Positions 17,976 to 27,315 of a stretch of 64,000 bases of DNA are shown here, piece after piece. The stretch comes from CALODL01 sp942492115. Lineage in GTDB: Bacteria; Planctomycetota; Phycisphaerae; UBA1845; CAIVHJ01. The stretch spans positions 62,001 to 126,000 of the forward strand of contig CALODL010000001.1 in assembly GCA_942492115.1 (NCBI GenBank), in the 5' to 3' direction. A program made the translations under genes and the position numbers. Position 1 is the first letter of the stretch; each line of letters opens with the position of its first letter. The notes beneath the pieces are model-generated. The model ran no database searches and was not told the origin of the DNA. It saw nothing but the letters and a program-made list of their open reading frames with translations.

Positions 17976-18023
17976 ATCACAGTGGGCCGACCGGCTGACT
18001 CAGTGGCAGGTCGATGGTGTGAT
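17976..18023. terminator. Possible bidirectional hairpin between convergent genes
   Basis: ATCACA (17976-17981) pairs with TGTGAT (18018-18023), and CGACC (17988-17992) pairs with GGTCG (18009-18013), giving an interrupted stem between two convergent genes. There is no T-run on either side, so termination is only suggested by position. Confidence 0.3.
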
Positions 18024-18032
18024 CGCGGACAG

Positions 18033-21000
18033 CTAAGGCGTCCAGTCCAGTGCGGCCTCGATGTTCAATACGCCGCCGGTCTTGCAGTAACCCTTGAGTT
18101 CGTCTGACGGGGTGGCGGTTTCGAGAATCGCGCGCACCACGGTCTCATAGTCCCAATCGGGATGCAATCCCTGAACCAGTGCCACGGTAGCGGTGACCAT
18201 GGGGGCAGCGAATGATGTTCCGTCTGAGATGGTCGTTTCGTTTTCACTGGGAATGCCGAGAATCATGGTCCCCGGGGCTGCAATGTCTACATCCTGGGCG
18301 CCGTAGTTGGAGTACTGTTCCCATTCGCGGCCGTTCCAGGCGCGGGCCGGTTTCCCCTCCGGGTCGATAGCCATCACCGTAATCAGGTTGCCACGTGGGA
18401 TTGAGGCTGGAAAGCAGCGCTCCTTGTCGATGTTCTGGTTGGCATTACCGGCTGCTGCCACGAGGACCACATTGTTATCTTCGAGTTCTTTCCACAGGTC
18501 ATGCGTGTTGAGACGCTCGAGGTCCTGCGGCAGAATGGGGCCGCCCAGTGACAGATTGATTACTTTGGCGCCACGGCTTGCCGCATAGAAAATCCCATGA
18601 AGGATCGTCATCGTTCCGCCCGTGCCGTTGTCACCAAGCACTGCCGCGGTGACGATCTTGCCGCGCGGGGCGATACTCGTCACGTCGTTGTCCTGATCGA
18701 TCCGCTGGGCCGAAATGATTGAAGCACAGAAGCTGCCGTGATTGAATTGGGTCGGGCCCCAGTCGAGAATACCGCCCTTGCTGACGAAGTTGTACCCGTG
18801 CACGTCATCGACCAGTCCGTTCTGGTCATCGTCCTGATCGTTGTCCCCTACTTCCTCCGAATTGTTCCACAATACGGGTTGGAGTCGTGGGTCATGCACG
18901 TGGATGCCCTGATCGACGACACCGATGAGCGAGGGGGTGATGCTTTCGGCACGCTCCCGGATACGGCCCCAGTGTGTGGACTGATGTGTGTTGAGGTCGT
19001 TCTCCAGGCCCCATTGCATCGAAGCCAGGCGCGTGGGCGGCAGGTCGCATCCACGCAGGACATAGTTGGGCACGACTGTCGATACCTCGGGATCCTGGCC
19101 GTACTCGGCGATTTTTTCCTGGAGATCCGGGGCCCGCAAAGCGGCCAGGCCACCGGAGCGCTGGCTCTCGACCATCTTGATTTCGCCCATGACGGCATCG
19201 CGCAGCGCGTCGAAAGTCAGGCCACGCTTTTTGCGGTTGGCCTGAGCTCCGGGCTTCTTCTTGTAGAACAACAGCAGTCCGGCGAATTCAGGTTCGGCCG
19301 CGCGCCGCGCGGACAATGCGCCAATGCCGCCCGAGGGCGCCGTGTGCGCACCGACGCGATAAGCGCCAGTCACATTCTTTGAGAGGTCGAGCCAGCGGTT
19401 ACGCAGGGTGTCGTTCGCGGATGCCAGGGTCACGGGCCCTTTCTCGGCGTCCGGCGTATCCGCAGCGGGGGTATCCCGTGTCGGGGCATCTTCGGTTGGG
19501 GTATCGTCGGCTGGGCGCTCGACCACCGGCTCCGGTTCATCGGTGTTGTCCGGGTTGGGGTCGGATCCGGCGGGCTGACGTGCGCCCGGGCCGCTGGCCG
19601 GCGCGTCGTTCGGGCCATCGTCTTCGATCGGGGCGGCCGGCGAGTTGCGGCCGGGCGTCGTCATGCTGTGTGTGGAACGGCTACATGGACTGTCTTCCGG
19701 GATCCGAATGTCCGCCGGCGTCTCGCCCTCATTGACGGTCACCAGTTCAATGAGCGTGGGACTGAATCGTCCGACTTTGAACCCGAGAGCGTTCTCGCCT
19801 CTCTCGAGGGCGCGTTCGAGGTCGTCGAAGTCGCCGGTGTACCACAACACGAATCCTCCGCACGAATCGGTGAAGGTCATGTTGCTGGTGTCGGCCACGT
19901 TATCGAGCGCATCTGCGACCCCGCGTGCCAGAGCCCGGACACCATCAATACTCGTGGCTCGGTGAATGACGATTTCCACCGCGGGTGTCTCGAGGTGTGT
20001 GGCAAGACTGGCGAGCAGCGTGCCTGCAATGAACTCGTCCTTGGTATCGTCTTCTGCCGGATAGTCAGGGTTCATGCGGGCTGCGCGGTCCGGTGGCCAC
20101 GATACCTGGTTGACCACCGTGCCCGTGCGCTCGTCACGCAGCTGGAATACGAAATCTTTGCCTGTTTTTGAGCAGGTCAGGATGAAGTCATATTGCCCGC
20201 CGCGGGAATGCTCGACCGTGATACCGGCTTTGACGAATGGAGCCGCCAGACTGTCGGCGAATTGTTGTACAGCAGCCTGGCTGCTATCTGCTACGTGGAT
20301 ACCCACACGCGGCCGGTTGGCGTCACGGTACAGCGTGGCCAGTTCCGCGCGGGCCTCTGCGGCGCCCTCGGCCCGGTCGTCGGTATACAACACCCAGCCC
20401 GGCACGCCACGATACTCGACCGCCTTGACGTCGATCGTGGTCGGGCCAGCGTTGGTTATCTCGAACTGGAGTCCCAGCTTGTCCTGGCACAGTTCGTTCA
20501 ATTCTTCGATGAACAAGTCACTGGCATCGCTGTAGCGGAAACGAAACTGATCGAATCGGGTGCCGTCACGCTTCTGCTGCTTGACGTTCAGTTTGCCGCT
20601 GACGCCATCGATGTCGGGAATCATCTTGCGAATGGCTTTCTTGGTCTTGGCCGTCAAGCCAAACACATTGAGCGTGATCCGATGGGATTCCCGGCGTTCT
20701 CCAACCCAGTTGGCATAGCCGTCCATCGCCGCTTCGGTGATCGACGTGGCGATGTGTTTCATCTCGCGATCGCTGCCTTCGCCGTCCCACTGAAAACTGT
20801 GCTCCCACACGCTCCGCTTCGAGCGCCGGTCGAACAGCTTGAGAGTACACATGAACAGGGGCGAGTCTTCGCTGCGCAGTTCTTCAGAACGTGCCACGAA
20901 CGTGATGAGCAGCAGGACATCGGCCTCTGAGCTGTCGGCCAGCATCTCGCCAGCCGATTCGAATCCGTCCTGGGTCTTGTCGAACCCCTTGAGCCGCTCA

Positions 21001-21386
21001 ACGAGGTCCTGTTCGATATCGTCGAGGTCCGGCATCTCGGTGTTCTCTTTCAAGAACAACCGATTGATCTGTGCCAACAGGGCGCTGGTCGCGCCAGTCG
21101 GATCGAATTGCAACCACGGGCCGCTGCGGCCGTCGACATCACTGTGATCCTTCTTCCCGCCGAACGCACGGCCATCTATGCCGCCGAAATTCAGCCACAG
21201 TGGAATGTCGTCCTCTTCATAGGCCTCTTGAAAAGCCTCGCGGACCTCCTTCTTGACCTCGAGCTTACCTGCCGAGCTACGCGTTCGCGGCGGTTTCTTC
21301 TTCTTCTGGGCAGTAGCGGGTTGAACCATCAGGCCGACGACCGTGGCCAGAACAACGATCAGGCATTGTGCGCGCGTGGACAACAT
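18033..21386 (-). CDS. Giant exported subtilase (S8 family) with large N-terminal region, last gene of the LpoB-like operon
   Basis: A 1117-residue protein starting at the ATG that gives a signal peptide (CLIVVLATVVGLMVQPATAQ); a longer frame to 21551 would run into ycfL-like coding sequence. Residues 25-620 are mixed alpha/beta with segments like SEADVLLLITFVARSEEL reminiscent of LpoB/CsgG-type lipoprotein folds. Then comes a Pro/Asp/Thr-rich linker (about 630-710), a region that may be an inhibitor-like prodomain, and an S8 catalytic domain: Asp825 in GVVDQGI, His883 in NHGSFCAS, Ser1058 in DGTSFAAP, with the oxyanion Asn in AAAGNAN. The triad is complete. DNDQDDDQNGLVDD resembles a calcium loop. 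Probably secreted or envelope-attached. Confidence 0.9.
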   Translation of the reverse strand: MLSTRAQCLIVVLATVVGLMVQPATAQKKKKPPRTRSSAGKLEVKKEVREAFQEAYEEDDIPLWLNFGGIDGRAFGGKKDHSDVDGRSGPWLQFDPTGATSALLAQINRLFLKENTEMPDLDDIEQDLVERLKGFDKTQDGFESAGEMLADSSEADVLLLITFVARSEELRSEDSPLFMCTLKLFDRRSKRSVWEHSFQWDGEGSDREMKHIATSITEAAMDGYANWVGERRESHRITLNVFGLTAKTKKAIRKMIPDIDGVSGKLNVKQQKRDGTRFDQFRFRYSDASDLFIEELNELCQDKLGLQFEITNAGPTTIDVKAVEYRGVPGWVLYTDDRAEGAAEARAELATLYRDANRPRVGIHVADSSQAAVQQFADSLAAPFVKAGITVEHSRGGQYDFILTCSKTGKDFVFQLRDERTGTVVNQVSWPPDRAARMNPDYPAEDDTKDEFIAGTLLASLATHLETPAVEIVIHRATSIDGVRALARGVADALDNVADTSNMTFTDSCGGFVLWYTGDFDDLERALERGENALGFKVGRFSPTLIELVTVNEGETPADIRIPEDSPCSRSTHSMTTPGRNSPAAPIEDDGPNDAPASGPGARQPAGSDPNPDNTDEPEPVVERPADDTPTEDAPTRDTPAADTPDAEKGPVTLASANDTLRNRWLDLSKNVTGAYRVGAHTAPSGGIGALSARRAAEPEFAGLLLFYKKKPGAQANRKKRGLTFDALRDAVMGEIKMVESQRSGGLAALRAPDLQEKIAEYGQDPEVSTVVPNYVLRGCDLPPTRLASMQWGLENDLNTHQSTHWGRIRERAESITPSLIGVVDQGIHVHDPRLQPVLWNNSEEVGDNDQDDDQNGLVDDVHGYNFVSKGGILDWGPTQFNHGSFCASIISAQRIDQDNDVTSIAPRGKIVTAAVLGDNGTGGTMTILHGIFYAASRGAKVINLSLGGPILPQDLERLNTHDLWKELEDNNVVLVAAAGNANQNIDKERCFPASIPRGNLITVMAIDPEGKPARAWNGREWEQYSNYGAQDVDIAAPGTMILGIPSENETTISDGTSFAAPMVTATVALVQGLHPDWDYETVVRAILETATPSDELKGYCKTGGVLNIEAALDWTP

Positions 21387-21411
21387 GGCGTGAACCCCCT
21401 CGAGATGTCTA

Positions 21412-21843
21412 CTACTGTCTCTTGATTTCCAATTCCCAGCCGACGGCTTCCATGACGATCGCATTCGCGCTGATGATCTCGCGTGTGCGTGGGGCAATCG
21501 TGATCGAGCGCCACACAGGATTGCGCGACGTTTGCTCACGCTGTGGTCCATAGAATCGGAAGCGGTACTTCAGGAACAACGTGTCCTCGGTCACCGATCG
21601 GATCGGAACGCGCACGCCAAGTGTCGTCGTTTCCGTCACGGGAGTCAGGATCGGATCTTCGTTCAGTACGAGGACCTGTTCGAGGTCGTTGTGCAAAATG
21701 ATATTGGGATAGACCGAGCCAGGCAGCGGGTCACGGGCCGGCGTGCCGGGCGCCATGACTGCGTCCGGCTGTTCGCATGCTGCGACGGTCCACAGGGCTC
21801 CCGCGGCAGCCAGCAGGCACAGTTTCATTCGCGACGGGGTCAT
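21412..21843 (-). CDS. YcfL-like (DUF1425) lipoprotein
   Basis: A 143-residue lipoprotein: signal peptide with lipobox VAAC, then a single beta-sandwich domain. The core VTETTTLGVRVPIRSVTEDTLFLKYRFRFYGP and WRSITIAPRTREIISANAI matches the YcfL pattern of an N-terminal strand pair, an r--v-n-t---l-v-yrf-wyd region and a final i-l-p-----i-a strand. In E. coli ycfL sits directly before lpoB; here it follows two lpoB-like genes, so the pairing looks ancient. GGAGG lies five bases before the ATG. Start MKLCLL at 21828 is an alternative. Function unknown even in E. coli. Confidence 0.78.
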   Translation of the reverse strand: MTPSRMKLCLLAAAGALWTVAACEQPDAVMAPGTPARDPLPGSVYPNIILHNDLEQVLVLNEDPILTPVTETTTLGVRVPIRSVTEDTLFLKYRFRFYGPQREQTSRNPVWRSITIAPRTREIISANAIVMEAVGWELEIKRQ

Positions 21844-21854
21844 GTTGCCTCCAG

Positions 21855-22493
21855 TTAGTCGTAGACCTTCCAGCGCTTCTCGTCGGGATTCCAGCGGAGA
21901 TCCCGTTTGTATTCGTGGCTCAGGACTGAGCGCCCGCTGCGCGGGTGTTCGATGTCAACGAACAACCGATAGCTGCGCAGTTTGTCGTCCGTGTGCTGAT
22001 AGAACTTACCGGTCAGCAGGTAGATCGAGTCCGGATGATACTCCGCCATGCCCGACGTCTCGGGCACGTCGCTCAGGGGGTCATCCCATATCGAATTATC
22101 CCCGCCGGAGACGGCCTCGATGATTTTCTTGTGGTCCGACGTCGTCGTTGTGCGGATGACGAACGCGTCGCTGATGGCCCGGTTGGCCTGCAGGCTGCTG
22201 ATCATTGCTTTCAATGCAGCTTCGAATCGGGTGCGCTCTGAGAACGTCTTGTCCTCGATGGGACCGATCATCAGGACCAGCTGGTACTCCGAGTCGCGCA
22301 CTTCCGGGACCACGGGCAGATTGCGCGCGAGGTACTGGGTATTCGTGTCAACCAGTGCATCGAGCTGGTCGAGCGTGATCGGATCTGGAATCAAACGACG
22401 CGGCGGCTCGGGCGGTGGTTTGCTTTCCTGGCATGCCGGCAGGGCCAGCAACAGCCCGACGAGTGGCGTCCAACGGGACAGGGTCGTATGCAT
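21855..22493 (-). CDS. LpoB-like lipoprotein (second copy)
   Basis: A 212-residue product with signal peptide and lipobox LPAC at about residue 21, a Pro-rich spacer (PPPEPPRRLIP), then an alpha/beta domain: SEYQLVLMIGPIEDKTF, FEAALKAMISSLQANRAISDAFVI, AEYHPDSIYLLTGKFYQ, YRLFVDIEHPRSGRSV. This order (strand-D-T, helix, long helix, YxLxG strand, final strand) is that of LpoB, the outer-membrane activator of a bifunctional peptidoglycan synthase. Similar to the product of the gene upstream, so a duplication. AAGGA precedes the ATG. Eleven bases separate it from the ycfL-like gene. Confidence 0.8.
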   Translation of the reverse strand: MHTTLSRWTPLVGLLLALPACQESKPPPEPPRRLIPDPITLDQLDALVDTNTQYLARNLPVVPEVRDSEYQLVLMIGPIEDKTFSERTRFEAALKAMISSLQANRAISDAFVIRTTTTSDHKKIIEAVSGGDNSIWDDPLSDVPETSGMAEYHPDSIYLLTGKFYQHTDDKLRSYRLFVDIEHPRSGRSVLSHEYKRDLRWNPDEKRWKVYD

Positions 22494-22505
22494 GATCTTG
22501 CTTCC

Positions 22506-23336
22506 TTACTTGCTGCTGGTGTAGGCATCCTGGAGGGCCTGTTCGGTCTGATCTGAGATCCAGCCCAGATCGGGATGATACCAGTAGTCCTGCTGATAGG
22601 TGAACTCTTCAAGGGCTTCCTGGGTCCGGACCTTGGTGACCTTGAGGAACAGCGTCAGTCGCGTGCGATATTCGGAGAGCGCCGGGGAGTTGTACATTTC
22701 ACCCGTGAGCAAATAGACGTCGTCAGGGTGATAGTACTCCATTCCCGTGAGGTCCGGTCCGTCGCCCAGCACGTCCTTGAACACATCGCGGTCCTTGCCG
22801 CTGACCGCGTTCAGCACGGTCTCCGCTTTGGACATGTTGCCTTCGCGGAACACGAAGCTCTCCTGCAGCGTCTCGTTCTTCTGTAGGCGCGTCACCAGCG
22901 ACTTCAGGGCGACCAGCACGCCATCGTTTTGCTCACCGGGTCGGGAACCAAAGTTGTCGACGACCATGACGAACTGATGGTCCGAATCACTGACCGTCCT
23001 GTTGGCCGACAAGGACTTGACGAAGTCCATGGCGCTTTGGTCGACCATGATATCGAGCGCCTCGCTGGGCATGCCTTCATCGCGCATCTTCCTGTTGGCG
23101 CGGGCCAGTTCGCGTTCCTTTTCTTTCTCCCACGCGCCGACCAGCCCACTGGCGTCGACGCCTGAGATCGATCCGGCCAGGGCCGTCACGCCCGTCGCGA
23201 CACCAGCCTGCGTGGCCTCGTTTTCCTTCTGTTCCCAGGCCTGACGCGTCGGCAGGGTGTTCGTGGGTTTTCCACACCCGGCCAGGGTCGTTCCCGCGAG
23301 GGTCAGGCCCACCAGGATCATCGTGGTTTTCGTCAT
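22506..23336 (-). CDS. LpoB-like lipoprotein (first copy)
   Basis: A 276-residue lipoprotein from the ATG with GAGGAG upstream. Lipobox LAGC at about residue 20. A 90-residue region with Glu/Lys/Arg helices (WEKEKERELARANRKMRD) forms a possible periplasm-spanning stalk, followed by the LpoB-type domain: DHQFVMVVDNFGSR, VLVALKSLVTRLQKNETLQESFVF, MEYYHPDDVYLLTGEMYN, TRLTLFLKVTKV. The YHPDxxYLLTG block is shared with the downstream copy. LpoB proteins reach from the outer membrane through the peptidoglycan to stimulate PBP1b-type enzymes; whether this one does is inference. Confidence 0.8.
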   Translation of the reverse strand: MTKTTMILVGLTLAGTTLAGCGKPTNTLPTRQAWEQKENEATQAGVATGVTALAGSISGVDASGLVGAWEKEKERELARANRKMRDEGMPSEALDIMVDQSAMDFVKSLSANRTVSDSDHQFVMVVDNFGSRPGEQNDGVLVALKSLVTRLQKNETLQESFVFREGNMSKAETVLNAVSGKDRDVFKDVLGDGPDLTGMEYYHPDDVYLLTGEMYNSPALSEYRTRLTLFLKVTKVRTQEALEEFTYQQDYWYHPDLGWISDQTEQALQDAYTSSK

Positions 23337-23391
23337 ATCATCTGCTCCTCGGATAGGGGGTCTGGTGTAGATGGTGTAGCCGGCTGCGCGT

Positions 23392-23769
23392 TCACAGCCG
23401 TTCGTTGATTTTCTCGATGATGATCCGGCTGGCATTTTCGTTCTGGCCGGGATCGATGCGTACGGTGTACTCGGTCAGGGTCGGGGTCTTCCGACGCGCC
23501 TCGACCGTAAATCGAGTGCCTTGCGCGTTATGCGCGGTGATCCTTTTCTTGACGGAATCGACCTTCTCGGTCGCGACGACATACTTCATCTCCAAGAAGA
23601 CCTCTTCAGCAGCCCTCATGACGTCCTCCGGTGCCTGCTGAACGTTCTGCACCACGGCGCCGTTGACGGTCTTGACCCCGGGGCGAACCTGGGTGCACGA
23701 CGCCAGCCCGATACAGATAGAACACAACAGCCCCAGGCGGGCAACGGTTACGATTTTTTCCGTGATCAC
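23392..23769 (-). CDS. DUF3568-like small lipoprotein, first gene of the LpoB/subtilase operon
   Basis: A 125-residue protein. The GTG at 23769 is preferred over the ATG at 23793 because GAGGAG stands seven bases before it and it begins a compact signal peptide (VARLGLLCSICIGLASC, lipobox LASC). The mature part is about 100 residues: VNGAVVQNVQQAPEDVMRAAEEVFLEMKY, then KRITAHNAQGTRFTVEARR and YTVRIDPGQNENASRIIIEKI. This alternates helix and strands as in DUF3568 lipoproteins, which have no known activity. Separated by 55 bases from the first LpoB-like gene. Confidence 0.65.
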   Translation of the reverse strand: MITEKIVTVARLGLLCSICIGLASCTQVRPGVKTVNGAVVQNVQQAPEDVMRAAEEVFLEMKYVVATEKVDSVKKRITAHNAQGTRFTVEARRKTPTLTEYTVRIDPGQNENASRIIIEKINERL

Positions 23770-24004
23770 AGCTGCACTCCTCTTCGGACACATCGACTTG
23801 TGGCGCGAACGACTTGACGGCCGAAATCCTATCCGACCTACTGCCCAAATAGAAGGGGGGCAACACCCCGGACTACGCTAAATAGACGGGTAAGGTCATG
23901 CCGGTGGGCGGGTGGCTGGTTGCGTGGCTGTTATGGGTCCGTTGGGTGGGTCTCCGAACGTGCCGCAGTCTCTATCATGGCAGGGCTTATTGCCCGGAGT
24001 GGGC

Positions 24005-26557
24005 TCAGTCGGTCGCGAGCTCGTCCCGTAAGGCGGTGACCCGATTCCGCGCACCGCAGGCAATCGTGTGATAGACCGAGCCTTCGCCCTGGGCGAGCAG
24101 CAGCGGTTCGAGCGTCGCGAAGAGAGCTTCGAGCTCGTCAAGGCGCTGTTGGCCCTCCAGGATCTTGAACATCTCGTAGCGGGCGGTGCAGCACCACGGG
24201 TTGTCAGCGCCACGTAGGGCGTCACACAGGGCGATAGACTCAATGAGTAGCGGCTCGGCTTCACCATAACGCTGCAACTCGTTGAGTGCGGTGGCCCGCG
24301 CATTCAGGGAGCGGATGATCAATGGGGCTTCGTCGCGGCTTCGGCCGTCTGCAAGCGTGTCGCCTGCAATTCGAATCGCGTCATCAAAGTGTTGCCGTGC
24401 CAGGGCATCATCGTACTGCCACGCCAGTTCTCCAATGGCATGGTGTAGCGCCGCCGATTGTACGGTTTCACCGCCAATCTGCTTGCGGATCTCGAGCGTT
24501 TGAGTCCAGTCCTCCACCGCTCGCGGATAGTCCCGCAAGTCTCTGAACAGTGCCGATCGTGACTCGAAGGCCGCCGCGCGGAGCATGTGGGGTGGCGGGA
24601 GCGTTGCTGTTTGGACAAGGGTCTTGTCAATCAGCTCGCGTCGACGTTCGAGGGGCGACAGATTTGCCAGGTCCAGCTGAACTTCGAGGACGTGGGGGTG
24701 TGTCACGGCCAACCGCTCCAGGCGGTCGGCGAGAATGGTCTCGTACAGCGCTCGTGCGGCTTCCTTTTTTCCGATGGCCTGGTGGACGTAAAGGCGTGCG
24801 AGCCCATAGCGTGCCCGATCGAGGCGCACCGGGTCGGTCCCGTCTTCCTCCAGGATCTCGAGCGCACTCAGGAACAGCCCCATCGCGGTGTCGAACTCCC
24901 CGCGATGCTTGCGATAATACCCCAGGGTGACCAGCATGTCCGCGTATTGCGGGTCATGATCGCTGACCACGGCCGCGTAGTCGGCAATGACCTCTTCATA
25001 GGCCGTACCGATCTCGAGCCCGGGTCCCGCTTGCGTCGCGGCGTGCTGTGCATTGGCCAGGAGATATCTGGCAACGATCGTGCGTGGATGTGCGATGCCC
25101 AGTTCATCGCGATAGACATCATAGACGGTCTGCAATACGGCGACCGCTTCGTCATAGCGCGACAGGTGCTTGAACGACGTGCCGGCGCCTTCGAATACCT
25201 CAGCCAGGAGCAGTGGTTCATCTGCCAGGACGGTCCGCAATCGGACCACGGCGTTGCTGAGAACTTCGTAGGCAGCCACTTCGGTTGAACCGTGATTGGG
25301 GCTGGCCTGTTCGAAGACCTCGACGAATTCATCGAGCGCACTCCTGACCAGGCGCTCGCGTTCCTGGACCGAGAAGTATGCCGTGGTACTGACTGCCGTG
25401 GTGACGACCAGACTGAGCAACACGGCAACGCCCGCGGCAACCGCGGAGCGGTGCTTGCGAACGACACGTGACAGGCGATAGCCCCAGGTAGCGGGCCGTG
25501 CGACAATGGCATCACCCGCCATGTACCGCCGAAGGTCCGCTGCCAGTTCGGCCGGAGACCCGTATCGTCGATCCGCTTCGTGGGCCAACGCGGTCAAGGC
25601 GATACAATCGAGGTCGCCGCGTAGCGAACGCGACAGGTTGTGCGCAGTCGTGGTGCGCTCACGGGCGACACGCGTGGCGTCCTGTCCGGCGAGATCTGCG
25701 ACCAGGTTGCTGGGGAGTTGCGGGATGCGGCTGATGAGCACACCATGTACACCACTGTAGTCGCCACGCTCAAACGCCTGGCGCAAGTGGACCAGTTGGT
25801 CGTCACCATATGGCAGGCGACCGGTGAGCAACTCATACAGCACCACACCGAGGGCGTAGATATCCGACCGCGTATCACGATCGACGCTCGCTGGATCGGC
25901 CTGTTCGGGGCTCATGTACTCGGCTGTACCGACGATCTGGCCGGCCGCGGTCATACGTGTGCGGTCGTCGGGTGCACCTTCAAGGGCGGCTGCAATCCCG
26001 AAATCGATGACCTTGGGCGTGGGCACGCCGTCGATCGATGCGACCAGGATATTGCTCGGCTTAAGATCGCGGTGAATGAAACCCTTGTAGTGAGCGTGCT
26101 GGACGGCATCGCAGACCTTGAGGAACAGCTCCAGACGCTCCTGCACCGCCAGCGTTTTGCCGTCACAGTACGCCGTGATCGACGGCCCGGCAACATATTC
26201 CATTGTGATGTAGGGTTTCTTGTCGGGCGTCGTGCCGGCGTCTAGAACCCGCGCGATATGCGGGTGCTCCATGCGGGCCAGGGCCTCGCGCTCGCTCTCG
26301 AAGCGCGCAGCGATGATCCGCGAGTCGATCCACGGGTTGATGACCTTCAAAGCCACCTTGAGCCGCAGCGGTTCCTCTTGCTCGGCCAGGTACACCATGC
26401 CCATTCCCCCATGTCCGATGGGGTTGATGATGCGGTAGCGACCGATGCGTTCGTTCGAACGATTGACCCGCTGCCGTCGCGCACTGGCCTGTCGTCGCGC
26501 CCGTTCCAAGGGAGACGGTGTATCGGTTGGCGGCGTGATATCGCTTTGAGTGGTCAT
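24005..26557 (-). CDS. Membrane Hanks-type Ser/Thr protein kinase with TPR sensor tail
   Basis: An 850-residue protein. The kinase domain (about 40-310) has the glycine loop IGHGGMGMVYLAE, the VALKVI lysine, HRDLKPSN catalytic loop, VIDFGIAAAL and GTAEYMSPEQAD activation segment, and DIYALGVVLYELLTGRLPYG. All essential residues are present. One membrane helix (about 370-395, VAAGVAVLLSLVVTTAVSTTAYF) precedes some 450 residues of TPR-like helices that should lie outside the inner membrane. It follows the ECF sigma gene, the usual arrangement in planctomycetes, where kinase and sigma factor are thought to work together. ATG 26557 is chosen; 26635 is an alternative. Confidence 0.9.
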   Translation of the reverse strand: MTTQSDITPPTDTPSPLERARRQASARRQRVNRSNERIGRYRIINPIGHGGMGMVYLAEQEEPLRLKVALKVINPWIDSRIIAARFESEREALARMEHPHIARVLDAGTTPDKKPYITMEYVAGPSITAYCDGKTLAVQERLELFLKVCDAVQHAHYKGFIHRDLKPSNILVASIDGVPTPKVIDFGIAAALEGAPDDRTRMTAAGQIVGTAEYMSPEQADPASVDRDTRSDIYALGVVLYELLTGRLPYGDDQLVHLRQAFERGDYSGVHGVLISRIPQLPSNLVADLAGQDATRVARERTTTAHNLSRSLRGDLDCIALTALAHEADRRYGSPAELAADLRRYMAGDAIVARPATWGYRLSRVVRKHRSAVAAGVAVLLSLVVTTAVSTTAYFSVQERERLVRSALDEFVEVFEQASPNHGSTEVAAYEVLSNAVVRLRTVLADEPLLLAEVFEGAGTSFKHLSRYDEAVAVLQTVYDVYRDELGIAHPRTIVARYLLANAQHAATQAGPGLEIGTAYEEVIADYAAVVSDHDPQYADMLVTLGYYRKHRGEFDTAMGLFLSALEILEEDGTDPVRLDRARYGLARLYVHQAIGKKEAARALYETILADRLERLAVTHPHVLEVQLDLANLSPLERRRELIDKTLVQTATLPPPHMLRAAAFESRSALFRDLRDYPRAVEDWTQTLEIRKQIGGETVQSAALHHAIGELAWQYDDALARQHFDDAIRIAGDTLADGRSRDEAPLIIRSLNARATALNELQRYGEAEPLLIESIALCDALRGADNPWCCTARYEMFKILEGQQRLDELEALFATLEPLLLAQGEGSVYHTIACGARNRVTALRDELATD

Positions 26558-26688
26558 GGTGCGTGTAGTCCCGGGATCGAATGGTTGATCCGATTGTCGA
26601 GAATCGACGCGGCGGCGCCAAGTGAGTTCGTCCATATAGATGGGGCGCGGGCATGAGAGGCGGAACGGCCGAGATGATCGACAAAGAA

Positions 26689-27315
26689 TCACTCCGCCGG
26701 TTCGAAGTAGGTGAAGAACCGTGTAGCCGAGGGCAGGTATTGCCGCAGGGCGACCAGTGCCCGTTGGCGCATCATATAGATCGCGCCGGTCGAGGGACCG
26801 TTCATGTGCTCTTGCGCTTCCTTGGCGCTGAGTCCTTCAAGAAACAGCAGACGCAGCGCCTGTTCGTAGTCCTCGGGCAGTTGCTCCAGTGCATGATCGA
26901 CCATGGCCCTGAACTCTGCCCGCGACGCCTGCGTGCCTGCTGAGGTCACGGTCGCCCCGCTGTCCTCCATGAGCACGCAATATGGATCACGCTTGTCGAT
27001 CGGCGGCCGCTTCTCGGCCTGCAGGGCCTTGATGGCATCGCGGATGTTGTTTCGCGCGATGCTCGATAACCAGGCGAGGAACTGCTTCGTCGTGGTGCCT
27101 TCGAAGCGGTGAATGTACAGAAACGCCTCGTGATACGTGACCTGCAGCACATCATCGACCTCGATGTAGGGCCTGTACTGCCCGGAAATCATCGTCGGAA
27201 TGCGCCCGCGGAGGTCCACCTCGGCTACCTGGAGCAAGTCCAGCAACGCCCCCTCATCACCAGCGACTGCGGCCTGAATCTGCTCTTCGATCGTCAATAT
27301 GCGGATGTCCTTCAT
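26689..27315 (-). CDS. ECF sigma factor of the kinase-linked (ECF01/SigZ-like) type
   Basis: A 208-residue protein. Sigma region 2 is PYIEVDDVLQVTYHEAFLYIHRF...FLAWLSSIARNNIRDAIKA, and region 4 is LEQLPEDYEQALRLLFLEGLSAKEAQEHMNG with a helix-turn-helix ending in RQRALVALRQYL. The linker of about 40 residues contains KRPPIDKRDPYCVL. AGGGAG stands eight bases before the ATG; the long frame up to 27663 has no sigma features. The kinase gene begins 130 bases after its stop, which suggests the pair respond to the same signal. No anti-sigma gene is adjacent, fitting sigma factors regulated by phosphorylation. Confidence 0.92.
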   Translation of the reverse strand: MKDIRILTIEEQIQAAVAGDEGALLDLLQVAEVDLRGRIPTMISGQYRPYIEVDDVLQVTYHEAFLYIHRFEGTTTKQFLAWLSSIARNNIRDAIKALQAEKRPPIDKRDPYCVLMEDSGATVTSAGTQASRAEFRAMVDHALEQLPEDYEQALRLLFLEGLSAKEAQEHMNGPSTGAIYMMRQRALVALRQYLPSATRFFTYFEPAE

